DNA from: Permianibacter sp046297695
Lineage (GTDB): Bacteria > Pseudomonadota > Gammaproteobacteria > Enterobacterales > Permianibacteraceae
Assembly (NCBI GenBank): GCA_046297695.1
Contig: JBKBHF010000052.1
Location: 1 to 25,504, forward strand
Direction of reading: 5' to 3'
DNA length: 25,504 nucleotides
Part shown: positions 14,726 to 23,232 of the stretch, in pieces
Layout of the letters: each line of letters starts with the position of its first letter
Position numbering within the stretch: the stretch's first letter is position 1
The notes under the pieces: generated by a model
The model's database searches: none
The model's input: the letters and a program-made list of their open reading frames with translations, nothing else
What the model was told of the DNA's origin: nothing
Program-made: the position numbers and the translations under genes

Positions 14726-16176
14726 CCGCAACGGCATTACAGGTATTCGAGCAGGCGGAGCAGCAACTGCTCGGTGCCGCAGGTCTTGCCGCCAGCGATT
14801 TGGCGCAAGTGCTCGGCAGCATGCTCGATCACCGTATCGATGGCGCGGAGCTGTATTTTCAGGCCACTACACACGAAGTCTGGGCGCTCGAAGATGGCAT
14901 GGTCAAAGACGCCAGCTTCAGCAGCGACCGCGGTGTCGGGGTGCGGGCACTGGCCGGTGACAAGACCGGTTTTGCTTATTCGGAAGATCTGGTGATGCCG
15001 GCGCTGCTGCAGGCTGCTGGTGCCGCGCGCTCAATTGCCCGCGCGGGCCAGGAGGCGTCGCTGGCAGCGTTTCGACGCGCACCGGTACGGGCATTGTATC
15101 CGGCCATCGATCCGTTGCCTGGCATGACCGAGGCGGAAAAAATCGATTGGCTGCGGCAGGTCGATGCATTTACCCGTGCCCTCGATCCGGCGGTGCAGGA
15201 AGTGCAGGCGTCATTGACTGCCGTCTCCGATCAGATCTTGGTGGCGCACACCGATGGCACGCTCGCCGCCGATGTTCGGCCGTTGGTCCGGTTCAATGTG
15301 TCGGTGATTGTCGAGCGCAATGGTCGCCGGGAAACCGGCTATGCCGGTGGTGGTGGTCGTTACGATCTGACCACCCTGATGCAGAATGATTTTCCATTTC
15401 AGTGTGCGCGCGAAGCGGTTCGGCAAGCGCTGGTCAATCTCGATGCGATCGCCGCGCCCGCTGGCGTCATGCCGGTGGTGCTCGGCGCTGGCTGGCCGGG
15501 CGTGCTGCTGCACGAAGCCGTCGGTCATGGCTTGGAAGGCGATTTCAACCGCAAAGGCTCCAGCGCGTTCTCGGGGCGCATTGGTGAGCGGGTGGCATCG
15601 CCACTGTGTACGGTGGTGGATGACGGCACGCTGCCGGGGCGGCGCGGTTCGCTGTCCATCGATGATGAAGGCACGCCAAGCCAGCACACCGTGCTGATCG
15701 AGGACGGCATTCTGCGCGGCTATCTGCAGGACAAGAAAAATGCCGCGCTGATGGGCACTCACAGCACTGGCAACGGCCGCCGCGAAAGCTACGCTCATCT
15801 GCCGATGCCGCGCATGACCAACACCTACATGCTGGCCGGTCCGCACGATCCGGACGAGATCATCCGCTCGGTCAAGAAAGGCCTGTATGCGCCACAATTC
15901 GGTGGCGGTCAGGTCGACATCACGTCCGGCAAATTCGTGTTCTCGGCGAGCGAAGCGTATTTGATTGAAGACGGCAAAATCACCCGCCCGGTCAAAGGCG
16001 CGACGCTGATCGGCAACGGCCCGGATGTGCTGACCCGGGTCAGCATGGTCGGCAATGATTTGAAACTGGATGACGGCATCGGTGTCTGCGGCAAAGCCGG
16101 TCAGAGTGTGCCGGTCGGCGTCGGCCAGCCGACCCTGAAAATCGATGAGCTGACGGTGGGTGGCACGGCGGCCTGA
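14722..16176 (+). CDS. tldD: Metalloprotease TldD
   Basis: TldD is the catalytic subunit of the TldD/TldE heterodimer, which degrades unfolded peptides threaded through its channel. In E. coli it processes microcin B17 and helps degrade CcdA. The 484-residue protein (E. coli 481) has the zinc motif HEAVGH (264-269) followed by the GLEGDFNRKGSSAFSG block, and the conserved C-terminal third ending near GKAGQSVPVGVGQP. A GGAGAGA ribosome site precedes the ATG, which overlaps the nit stop. Its partner gene pmbA lies about 2.9 kb downstream on the same strand, separated by two minus-strand genes. A strong terminator follows. Confidence 0.97.
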   Translation: MTATALQVFEQAEQQLLGAAGLAASDLAQVLGSMLDHRIDGAELYFQATTHEVWALEDGMVKDASFSSDRGVGVRALAGDKTGFAYSEDLVMPALLQAAGAARSIARAGQEASLAAFRRAPVRALYPAIDPLPGMTEAEKIDWLRQVDAFTRALDPAVQEVQASLTAVSDQILVAHTDGTLAADVRPLVRFNVSVIVERNGRRETGYAGGGGRYDLTTLMQNDFPFQCAREAVRQALVNLDAIAAPAGVMPVVLGAGWPGVLLHEAVGHGLEGDFNRKGSSAFSGRIGERVASPLCTVVDDGTLPGRRGSLSIDDEGTPSQHTVLIEDGILRGYLQDKKNAALMGTHSTGNGRRESYAHLPMPRMTNTYMLAGPHDPDEIIRSVKKGLYAPQFGGGQVDITSGKFVFSASEAYLIEDGKITRPVKGATLIGNGPDVLTRVSMVGNDLKLDDGIGVCGKAGQSVPVGVGQPTLKIDELTVGGTAA

Positions 16177-16203
16177 ATGACGGCACTAGGCGTCATGTCG
16201 AAA

Positions 16204-16239
16204 AAACAAAAAGGGCAGCATGAGCTGCCCTTTTTGTTT
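16204..16239. terminator. Bidirectional terminator between tldD and darP
   Basis: CAAAAAGGGCAGC (16207-16219) pairs with GCTGCCCTTTTTG (16224-16236) around ATGA, and the pairing extends to 16 bp with the flanking AAA/TTT. There is a T-run on both strands. It serves converging tldD and darP. Confidence 0.92.
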
Positions 16240-16259
16240 GGTTGTCACGGCCGACGGAC

Positions 16260-16802
16260 TTACTCGGCACTGTCGCGCAGCGTGCGGAATAGTTCACGGG
16301 CGGCGGCTGGCGGCTTGTTTTGCGCGGATTCCTTTTGCGCGGTGCGGATCAGCTGGCGCAACTGCTGGCGATCGGCCTGCGGGTATTTGCTCAGAAAGGC
16401 ATTGAGCGCGTCGTCTCCTTCGGCGATCAGGCGGTCGCGCCAGCGCTCCAGTTGATGGAATTTCTGGTTGGCGATCTTGGCACTCTGACGCAATTGCTCC
16501 AGCGCCTGCTGCAGCGGTTCAACGTCGACGTCGCGCAGCAGCTTGCCGATGAACTGCAATTGCCGGCGATGGGCCTCGTGCGAGCGGATCGCTTTGCATT
16601 GCTCGATGGCATCGCGCAGCCGGTCCGGTAGCGGCAGCTTGTCGAGTTGGCCGGACGGCAGTTCAACCAGCTCGGCGCCAATGTCCTGCAGGGCGTGCAT
16701 TTCGCGTTTGCGTTGCGATTTGCTCGGGATATCGTCGACCAGCTCATCGCGCAGGGCGTAGTCGGCTTCGATGGGCTGGCGCGGATTGTTGGAAGATGAC
16801 AT
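16260..16802 (-). CDS. darP: Ribosome maturation factor DarP (YjgA)
   Basis: DarP binds the peptidyl-transferase region of late 50S precursors and aids their maturation. The 180-residue, highly charged, all-helical product matches the size and blocks of E. coli YjgA (183). These include PSKSQRKREMHALQDIG near residue 27, LPDRLRDAI, and the C-terminal LRQLIRTAQKE block. In E. coli yjgA sits next to and divergent from pmbA. Here a TonB receptor gene ends only 5 bp before the darP ATG, so darP is probably transcribed with that receptor or from a promoter inside it. A shared terminator lies past its 3' end. Confidence 0.93.
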   Translation of the reverse strand: MSSSNNPRQPIEADYALRDELVDDIPSKSQRKREMHALQDIGAELVELPSGQLDKLPLPDRLRDAIEQCKAIRSHEAHRRQLQFIGKLLRDVDVEPLQQALEQLRQSAKIANQKFHQLERWRDRLIAEGDDALNAFLSKYPQADRQQLRQLIRTAQKESAQNKPPAAARELFRTLRDSAE

Positions 16803-16807
16803 GGCGT

Positions 16808-18928
16808 TCAGAAGCTCAGACTGGCGGTGATCCAGCCGTAATTGTAATCGGTTTCGTTGTTGTCTTCGTCAAAGATGAAGCCGCGGTCGCGGCGCGACTG
16901 CAGCATGACGGCAACCTGCAGGCTGTGGCGTTCACCGAGTGCCAGCTGCTGACTCAGTCGGGCACCGAGCAGGCGGTAGTCTTGCTGCCAGAAATCATCG
17001 AGTTCGTACCAGGTCAGCGACAGTTCGGTGTTGCTGGCAAGCCGGTAACCAATCAGGGCCTGGCTGGTGTGCTTGGCGCTGGCCCGTTCGTAGCGCTCGA
17101 TGCTGGCATCGCGAATTCGCAGTTCACTGGTGCCGGCCATGATGCGCCAGGCATGGCTGGGGCGGAAATTCAGCTGCATTTCCCAGCCATGTTGATCGGC
17201 GTGGCCGCGGTTGTCGATTTGGAAGCCATACAGCTGGGTCTGGCCTTCGATGAGATCGCGCAGATCGTCCTGGAACAGTTTCAGATCCAGTTCGAGCCGG
17301 TTGTCGAGATAACGGGCATACAAACCCAGTTCACGCGACAGGATGCGTTCCGGACCGAGGCCGCCGTTGGATCGGCTGCTCTGGAAATAGCTGGCACTGG
17401 GTTCAGTGCCGTTGACCGGGGTATCGAGGTCGCGCAGGGTGTAGCTGAACCGGCCGTATTCCTCGAACAAATCCGGGGTGCGCACGGCGCGGGCGATGAT
17501 GGCGCGCAGGCTGTGCTGCTCGTTGACGGCCCAGTTCAGCGCCAGCCGCGGTGACAGCTCGTTGCCGATGATGTCGTCATGTTCGAGCATGGCGCCGGCA
17601 TGAACCAGCAGATCGTCGCGCCAGCGCCATTCGGCATTAGCAAACAGGCGCCAGAGATCGCTGCTGCGTTCGCCACCAAAAAAGGTTTCCGATTTGACCC
17701 GATCGGTGCGGGCCGAGAAACCGGCGACCAGCCGCAATTGTTCCGACAGCGTCAGCGTGTCCTGCCATTCGATATCGGCACGGGTTTCCCGCAGATCCTG
17801 ATTGGCGGTGCCGCACACCGGATCGAGGCCGTCGTTGGCGATCCGGGTGAATACGGCGCCGAGCAGCGCGGCAACCTCGGCGTTGGGCGGCGGCGGCAAC
17901 GGGTCGCCATTGCCATAGGCGTCGAGCAGCGCCAGCGTGTAGGCATTGTCGGCGGCAAACAGCGCGCCCAGTTCGTCGCTCAGGAACACCGCCGGTGGGC
18001 ACGAGCGCCAATCTTCTTCGGCATGGTTGTAATTGAAGTAGGCCTGAATGCGGCGCTCATGGCCGGCTGACAGTTCGCGGCTCCAACTCGCCTGCAGGTA
18101 GGCGTTGTCGTTGTCGAGGCGGTGGTAGGGCGCGGGCTCCCACGGGTCGAGCTCAGGGATGGTCTTGTCACCCTGCTTGTAGCCAAACTGGGCCTGAACG
18201 CGATCGTTGTTGCCGGTTTGGTACTGCCAGGCAGCGTTGATGAACGCGCTGTCGTAGCCATCGTGGCGGCGCTCGCTGTCTTCATTGACGTCAAAGCCTT
18301 CGTCGGCGCGAGTGGCAACGGTAACGCGATAATCGCTGCCGCCAGCGGTGCGGCCGCCGTGGCGCAACAGGCTGTCGCGGATATGCTTGTCACCGTGCCG
18401 TAGCATCAGCGTCGTGCCGGCAGCGTCGACCGGGTGGCGGGTGATGATGTTGACGATGGCGAAGAACGAGTTGGCGCCGTACAGCGCGGTATTCGGGCCA
18501 CGGGTGACTTCAACCCGCTGGATGTCTTCGATGGCAAGCGGGATGTCGTTCCACAGGATGCGGGCCAGCGCCGGCTCGAAGACCGAGCGACCGTCAATCA
18601 ATACCTGCATGCGGTGGGCGTTTTCTTCGACCAGCCCGTGGTAGCCGACCTCCGCTTTGTGGCCGTAATGGAAGCCGACCATCATGCCCGGCACCAGCCG
18701 CAGCAGTTCCGGCAGGGTGCGGGCGCCAGACAGCCGAATGAGTTCCTGATCGAGAATGGTGACCGCGGCCGGGACCTCGGCCTGCGGTTGTTTCAGACGG
18801 GCGGCGGTCAAGACCACCGGCATGTCGGCAAACAACGCTTCATCGTTCGTTTGTGCCCAGGCCAGCGACGGCAAGGCCATCGCCAACGCCACTCCGGGAC
18901 CGGCTACCCCTGACAACCAGCTGCGCAT
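16808..18928 (-). CDS. TonB-dependent outer-membrane receptor
   Basis: The 706-residue product starts with a signal peptide (about 1-25, ending AWA), then a TonB-box-like MPVVLTAARL and a plug domain. The plug runs from about 45 to 160 and includes VLIDGRSVF, IEDIQRVEVTRGP and ALYGANSFFAIVNIITR. A 22-strand-type barrel follows and ends in aromatic Phe (ITASLSF). The plug is of the vitamin-B12/siderophore receptor style; the substrate cannot be told, and no iron or cobalamin gene is nearby. Two cysteines (C310, C372) bracket an Ala/Pro-rich segment that should be an extracellular loop. The start at 18928 gives a clean signal peptide; an upstream in-frame ATG at 18988 precedes the promoter. It lies divergent from pmbA and directly upstream of darP. 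Confidence 0.92.
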   Translation of the reverse strand: MRSWLSGVAGPGVALAMALPSLAWAQTNDEALFADMPVVLTAARLKQPQAEVPAAVTILDQELIRLSGARTLPELLRLVPGMMVGFHYGHKAEVGYHGLVEENAHRMQVLIDGRSVFEPALARILWNDIPLAIEDIQRVEVTRGPNTALYGANSFFAIVNIITRHPVDAAGTTLMLRHGDKHIRDSLLRHGGRTAGGSDYRVTVATRADEGFDVNEDSERRHDGYDSAFINAAWQYQTGNNDRVQAQFGYKQGDKTIPELDPWEPAPYHRLDNDNAYLQASWSRELSAGHERRIQAYFNYNHAEEDWRSCPPAVFLSDELGALFAADNAYTLALLDAYGNGDPLPPPPNAEVAALLGAVFTRIANDGLDPVCGTANQDLRETRADIEWQDTLTLSEQLRLVAGFSARTDRVKSETFFGGERSSDLWRLFANAEWRWRDDLLVHAGAMLEHDDIIGNELSPRLALNWAVNEQHSLRAIIARAVRTPDLFEEYGRFSYTLRDLDTPVNGTEPSASYFQSSRSNGGLGPERILSRELGLYARYLDNRLELDLKLFQDDLRDLIEGQTQLYGFQIDNRGHADQHGWEMQLNFRPSHAWRIMAGTSELRIRDASIERYERASAKHTSQALIGYRLASNTELSLTWYELDDFWQQDYRLLGARLSQQLALGERHSLQVAVMLQSRRDRGFIFDEDNNETDYNYGWITASLSF

Positions 18929-18958
18929 GACGGCGTCTTCTTGTCCACAACAAGGCTC

Positions 18959-18988
18959 ACTGTAGTGCAGTTGCGGCATGACTGCCAA
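18959..18988 (-). promoter_or_regulatory. Probable promoter of the TonB receptor gene
   Basis: On the minus strand TTGGCA (18983-18988) and TACAGT (18959-18964) are 18 bp apart, giving a start point about 25 nt before the ATG at 18928. It lies in the 122-bp divergent gap shared with pmbA. I see no clear Fur-like palindrome there. Confidence 0.45.
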
Positions 18989-19050
18989 TCGGTCGGCCGC
19001 GGTGGCCGTGCTATGCTCGCGACCTGCCTGTGTTCACCGATTTTGTCTGC

Positions 19051-20433
19051 ATGAAGCCGCTTGCCGAAACTGCCGATGCCCTCGATGTCGATGCCGAATT
19101 GCAGCGCCTGTCGGCGCTGGTGGGCGATATGTTGGCCGATGCCCAGCGCTTGGGCGCCAGTGGCGCCGAAGTCGCGGTCAGCCGGGATGTCGGCCTGCAG
19201 GTCCAGGTGCGTGGCGGCGATGTCGAGACGGTCGAATTCAACCGCGACGGCGGCTTTGGCATCACGGTGTATTTCGGCCAGCGCAAGGCCTCGGTCAGTA
19301 GCACCGATACCCGGCCAGAGGCGCTGCAACGGGCCGTGCGCAAAGCCTGCGAGATCGCCCGTCATACCGCCGAGGACCCGTATGCCGGTTTGCCGGAACC
19401 CGAGCGGCTGGCGCGCGAGTTTCCGGATCTGTCGCTCGACCACCCATTCGGCCTGACTGCCGATGAGGCAGTGGCACTGGCCTTGCGCTGTGAAGCGGCG
19501 GGCTTGAGCCGGCATCCGCAAGTCAGCAAGACCGATTCGGTCAGTTTCAGCAGCCATCGTGGCGTCCGCTTTTACGGCAACAGCCTCGGCTTCATGGCCG
19601 GAGTGCCAAGCACCCGTCATTCGCTGTCGGCGACCCTGATTGCCGAGGATGCCAGCGGCATGCAACGCGATTGGTGGTACACGGTGGCGCGCGATCCGAG
19701 CGAGCTGCTCAGCGCCGAGGCGGTGGGCCAGAAAGCGGCCGATCGCGCGGTGCGCCGACTCGGTGCCCGGCGCATGCGCACCGGTGCCATGCCGGTGCTG
19801 CTGGTGCCGGAAGTCGCGCGCGGTTTTCTCGGCCATCTGCTGTCCGCCATTCGCGGCGGCAACCTGTATCGCAAGGCGTCGTTCTTGCACGACTCGCTGG
19901 GCAAATCGGTGTTGCCGGCATGGCTCAGCCTGGAAGAGCAGCCGCGGGTGCCGAAAGCGCTCGGCAGCGGCGCCTTCGATGATGAAGGCGTCGCCACCTA
20001 TCAGCACGACATTGTCCGCGACGGCGTGCTGGCCAATTACATCCTGAGCAGTTATTCCGCCCGCCGGCTCGGCATGCACAGCACCGGCAACGCCGGCGGC
20101 GTGCACAATGTTGCGGTACACAGCCGGCAGCCGGTGCGCCGTTTTGACGAGCTGGTGCGCGATGTCGGCGACGGTGTCATCATCACCTCGGTGATGGGAC
20201 AGGGCGTCAATATCGTCACCGGTGATTACTCGCGCGGCGCCAGCGGTTTCTATGTCTCGGGCGGCGAGATCCAGTACCCGGTCGAGGAGATCACCATCGC
20301 CGGTCAGCTGCCGCAGTTGCTGCATGGCATACAGGCGATGGCTGACGATGTCGAGCGGCAGTCGATGATCTGGACTGGTTCCCTGCTGGTCGACGGTTTC
20401 ACCGTCGCCAGTCAAGGTGACGCGCACGACTGA
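19051..20433 (+). CDS. pmbA: TldE/PmbA, partner subunit of TldD
   Basis: PmbA (TldE) is the non-catalytic half of the TldD/TldE protease. The 460-residue product aligns with E. coli PmbA: GAEVAVSRDVGLQVQVRGGDVETVEFN at the N-terminus, STRHSLSATLIAED in the middle, and the C-terminal TGDYSRGASGFYVSGGEIQYP. As expected for TldE, the region equivalent to the TldD zinc motif (VPEVARGFLGHLLSAI) lacks HExxxH. The ATG at 19051 gives the family length; a GTG at 19030 would add seven residues and cannot be excluded. TATGCT at 19012-19017 may be its -10 box. It lies divergent from the TonB receptor and 61 bp ahead of an antiporter gene. Confidence 0.95.
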   Translation: MKPLAETADALDVDAELQRLSALVGDMLADAQRLGASGAEVAVSRDVGLQVQVRGGDVETVEFNRDGGFGITVYFGQRKASVSSTDTRPEALQRAVRKACEIARHTAEDPYAGLPEPERLAREFPDLSLDHPFGLTADEAVALALRCEAAGLSRHPQVSKTDSVSFSSHRGVRFYGNSLGFMAGVPSTRHSLSATLIAEDASGMQRDWWYTVARDPSELLSAEAVGQKAADRAVRRLGARRMRTGAMPVLLVPEVARGFLGHLLSAIRGGNLYRKASFLHDSLGKSVLPAWLSLEEQPRVPKALGSGAFDDEGVATYQHDIVRDGVLANYILSSYSARRLGMHSTGNAGGVHNVAVHSRQPVRRFDELVRDVGDGVIITSVMGQGVNIVTGDYSRGASGFYVSGGEIQYPVEEITIAGQLPQLLHGIQAMADDVERQSMIWTGSLLVDGFTVASQGDAHD

Positions 20434-20447
20434 CGCGGCCGTCAGCA

Positions 20448-20469
20448 CGGCCTGCTAAACTGCAGGCCG
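20448..20469. repeat. 8-bp hairpin between pmbA and the antiporter gene
   Basis: CGGCCTGC (20448-20455) pairs with GCAGGCCG (20462-20469) around TAAACT. No T-run follows, so it is not a canonical terminator. The loop itself resembles a -10 box for the downstream gene, but no good -35 accompanies it. Confidence 0.4.
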
Positions 20470-20494
20470 GTCCGTCCTCAACACTTTTACCGTC

Positions 20495-21703
20495 ATGCCT
20501 GCGATCAGCAGCGATCTGATTTACCTCGGCTTGATACTGGGACTGCTGGTGCTGCCGCGGGCCTTGCAACGGTTTCGCATTCCGGCGCCGCTGACCTGTC
20601 TCGCTTTCGGCGTGCTGGCGACGTTCGTCGCCGCGGAGTTCAGCCAGGACAAAACCATTGCGCTGTTGTCGGTGCTCGGCATTTCCTCGCTGTTTCTGTT
20701 TGCCGGCCTGGAAATCGATCTCGATGAGCTCAAGAAAGGCTGGCGCCCGTTGCTGGGCAATGTCGTGACCTATGCGGTGATTCTGGCCGTTGCGGTGTAC
20801 CTGCTGCAGCGCTGGGGTGATTTTTCCTGGCCGCTTGCCAGCGTCATTGCGCTTGCGCTCTTTACGCCGTCGACCGGGTTCATTCTGGATTCACTGGCGC
20901 GACTCGGTCTCAATGCCGACGAATGCTTCTGGGTGTCGAGCAAGGCGATTGCCATCGAGCTGTTGGCGCTGCTGCTGCTGTTTCTGGTGCTGCAGTCGGA
21001 ATCGACCAGTTCGCTGCTGCTGTCGTCCAGCGCGCTGATCGCCATGATCGTCGGCTTGCCGTTATTGTTTCTGCTGCTGGGCCGGCTGGTGGTGCCGCAT
21101 GCGCCGGGCTCGGAATTTTCCCTGTTGGTGATGGTCGGGCTGTTGGCGGCCTATCTCACCAAAGCGCTGGGGGTTTACTACCTGGTCGGTGCCTTTTTGG
21201 CCGGCTTTGTTGCGCGCCTGCTGCGTTCGCGGATGCCGGCGCTGGCATCCGATGAAAACCTGCATGCGGTGCGTTTGTTTGCCTCGTTCTTCGTGCCGTT
21301 CTATTTCTTTTACGCCGGGATGTCGATTCCGACCGAGGCGATCAGCCTGTCTGCCTTGTGGTGGGGCTTGCTGATCTCGGCGGTCGTCATTCCGTTGCGC
21401 ATCGGTGTGTTCTGGTTGCAGCGGCGGCTGACCTTTCGCGATGAACCGCCGCGCAGCAGCATGCGTATCGCCATTACGCTGACGCCGACGCTGGTGTTCA
21501 CCTTGGTGTTGGCGGCGATCGCCAGCAGTCGTTATGGTCTGGCGCCGGAGCTGTTCGGTGCCTTGATTGTCTATGCCTGTATCACTACCGCGCTGCCGTC
21601 GTTCGTGTTTCCGCGTGCGGTCAGTTTCGAGCTGGTCGAGATGGGGCCGCCGGTGCCGCCGGCACTGCGCGATGGCGCCACCGAGAACCGGCCGGCAGCG
21701 TGA
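20495..21703 (+). CDS. CPA2-family cation:proton antiporter
   Basis: The 402 residues form about 11-12 membrane helices without a C-terminal KTN/RCK nucleotide-binding domain, so this is an antiporter core and not a full KefB/KefC channel. The sodium/hydrogen exchanger fold is recognisable from LFLFAGLEIDLDELKKGWRP (helix 3), TPSTGFILDSLARLGL (from T124) and YYLVGAFLAGFV. Where Kef-type proteins carry Gln-Asp or Asp-Asp in the core helix, this one reads SKAIAIE (K150, E155), so the ion-binding chemistry may differ. The transported cation is unknown. It follows pmbA on the same strand and converges with mgtE across a 36-bp gap in which I see no terminator. Confidence 0.85.
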   Translation: MPAISSDLIYLGLILGLLVLPRALQRFRIPAPLTCLAFGVLATFVAAEFSQDKTIALLSVLGISSLFLFAGLEIDLDELKKGWRPLLGNVVTYAVILAVAVYLLQRWGDFSWPLASVIALALFTPSTGFILDSLARLGLNADECFWVSSKAIAIELLALLLLFLVLQSESTSSLLLSSSALIAMIVGLPLLFLLLGRLVVPHAPGSEFSLLVMVGLLAAYLTKALGVYYLVGAFLAGFVARLLRSRMPALASDENLHAVRLFASFFVPFYFFYAGMSIPTEAISLSALWWGLLISAVVIPLRIGVFWLQRRLTFRDEPPRSSMRIAITLTPTLVFTLVLAAIASSRYGLAPELFGALIVYACITTALPSFVFPRAVSFELVEMGPPVPPALRDGATENRPAA

Positions 21704-21739
21704 GCCGGCCTCGTTGGTGAAGCTGGCGTTCCGATCGGA

Positions 21740-23095
21740 TTACAGCAGAATCAGTGTGGTCAGGCCGAGGAAGGTGAGCAGGCCCATGATGTCGGTGACC
21801 GTGGTCAGCAACATGTTGCCGGCCAGCGCCGGATCCAGATCGAGTTTGCGCAGCAACAGCGGAATGCCGACGCCGGCAAAACTCGCGATCAGCAGCGTGC
21901 TGAACAGCGCCGTACCAATGACCAGCCCCAGCGCCATGCTTTTCCAGACCGCGACGACAAAGCCGAGTGCAAGCGACAACAACAGACCGTTGAGCGCGCC
22001 GATCGCCAGCTCCTTGCCGATCAGCCAGCGGTAGTTCGATTGTTCGATATGGCCGAGCGCGATACCGCGGATGGTCAACGTCACCGCCTGATTGCCGGCC
22101 GCGCCGCCCATGCTCGGCACTACCGTCAGCAACACCGCGACCGCAGCGAGATGCTCGAGCGTATTTTCAAACGCGTTGTTGACCAGTGCGGCAGTCAGCG
22201 CCGTGATCAAATTGATGCCGAGCCAGACCACCCGGCGGCGCGCCGACTGGAATACCGGGCCGAACGTTTCTTCGTGTTCACCGAGGCCGGCCATGCTTTT
22301 CAGCGAGCTGTCGGCTTCTTCGCGGATAACGTCGACGACGTCGTCGATGGTGATGCGGCCAAGCAGCTTGCCGTCTTCGCTGACCACGGCTGCCGATACC
22401 AGGTCGCGCCGCTCGAACAGTTGGGCGACATCGGTGTCCTGCATATCAACCGGGATGCGCAGCGCTTCGTCGTCGATCAGATCTTCAATCAGTTCTTCCG
22501 GCTGGCTGGTGACCAGATCGGATAGCGACACCGTGCCCATGAACTGATCATCGGAATCGACCACGAACAAAGCGTCGGTCGCGTCGGGCAGATCGCCGCG
22601 CAGGCGCAAATAGCGCAGCACCACTTCGACGCTGACATCCGGTCGCACCGTCACGGTGTCGGTGTTCATCAGGCCGCCGGCGGTGTCTTCCGGATAGGAC
22701 AGTGCTTTCAGCACCCGTTGCCGGTTCTGCTCGTCCATGGACCGCAGCACTTCGCGGTACACATCGTCGGGCAGATCGCCAAGGATGTCGGCGAGATCGT
22801 CGGTATCGAGCGAGCGGGTGGCGTCGGCCAGCTCCTGCGGCGCCATGCGGCCGAGGAAAATGGCCCGGATGTCTTCATCCAGATGCTGCAGGACATCACC
22901 CTCACGGGTGCTGTCGACCAGTTTCCAGATCAGATCGCGGGTGCGCGGCGGCGTAGACGCCATCAAGTGGGCCACGTCGGCCGCCGGGAGCTCGTTCAGC
23001 AGCCGGCGGACGTGCACATACATGCCACGCTGCAGCGCGGCGTTGAGCCGGGCCAGCGTGCTTTGCATGTTTTCTTGTGCGAGCGCTTCGGCCAC
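21740..23095 (-). CDS. mgtE: Magnesium transporter/channel MgtE
   Basis: MgtE is an inner-membrane Mg2+ channel closed by Mg2+ bound to its cytosolic domains. The 451-residue protein has all parts: a helical N domain (about 10-135), two CBS domains (about 138-265), a linker helix, and five membrane helices (about 288-451). The pore motif PSMGGAAGNQA (327-337) and the last-helix Asp (D435 in TTVTDIMGLL, equivalent to the pore Asp of Thermus MgtE) are present. Translation starts at a GTG (23093-23095) with GGAG about 5 nt upstream. The 137-bp gap to the EIIA gene can hold a promoter but not an HPr gene. Adjacency to PTS/rapZ genes is known in other proteobacteria. Confidence 0.95.
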   Translation of the reverse strand: MAEALAQENMQSTLARLNAALQRGMYVHVRRLLNELPAADVAHLMASTPPRTRDLIWKLVDSTREGDVLQHLDEDIRAIFLGRMAPQELADATRSLDTDDLADILGDLPDDVYREVLRSMDEQNRQRVLKALSYPEDTAGGLMNTDTVTVRPDVSVEVVLRYLRLRGDLPDATDALFVVDSDDQFMGTVSLSDLVTSQPEELIEDLIDDEALRIPVDMQDTDVAQLFERRDLVSAAVVSEDGKLLGRITIDDVVDVIREEADSSLKSMAGLGEHEETFGPVFQSARRRVVWLGINLITALTAALVNNAFENTLEHLAAVAVLLTVVPSMGGAAGNQAVTLTIRGIALGHIEQSNYRWLIGKELAIGALNGLLLSLALGFVVAVWKSMALGLVIGTALFSTLLIASFAGVGIPLLLRKLDLDPALAGNMLLTTVTDIMGLLTFLGLTTLILL

Positions 23096-23232
23096 GTTGG
23101 CTCCAGAACTGATCAGGAATTGCGTCGCTGCGCCGTGCGCAGGCGCGCATAGAGTAGCTGAAATGCCGGTGCGCCGAAACGCTGTCGCGAACGGCGGTGT
23201 TCACCGTGTGTCGCGTCGGGCCAGTGCTTGGA

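Noticed and set aside
18929..18988. Longer start for the TonB receptor
   Set aside because: It would bury the signal peptide 20 residues inside and begin upstream of the predicted promoter.
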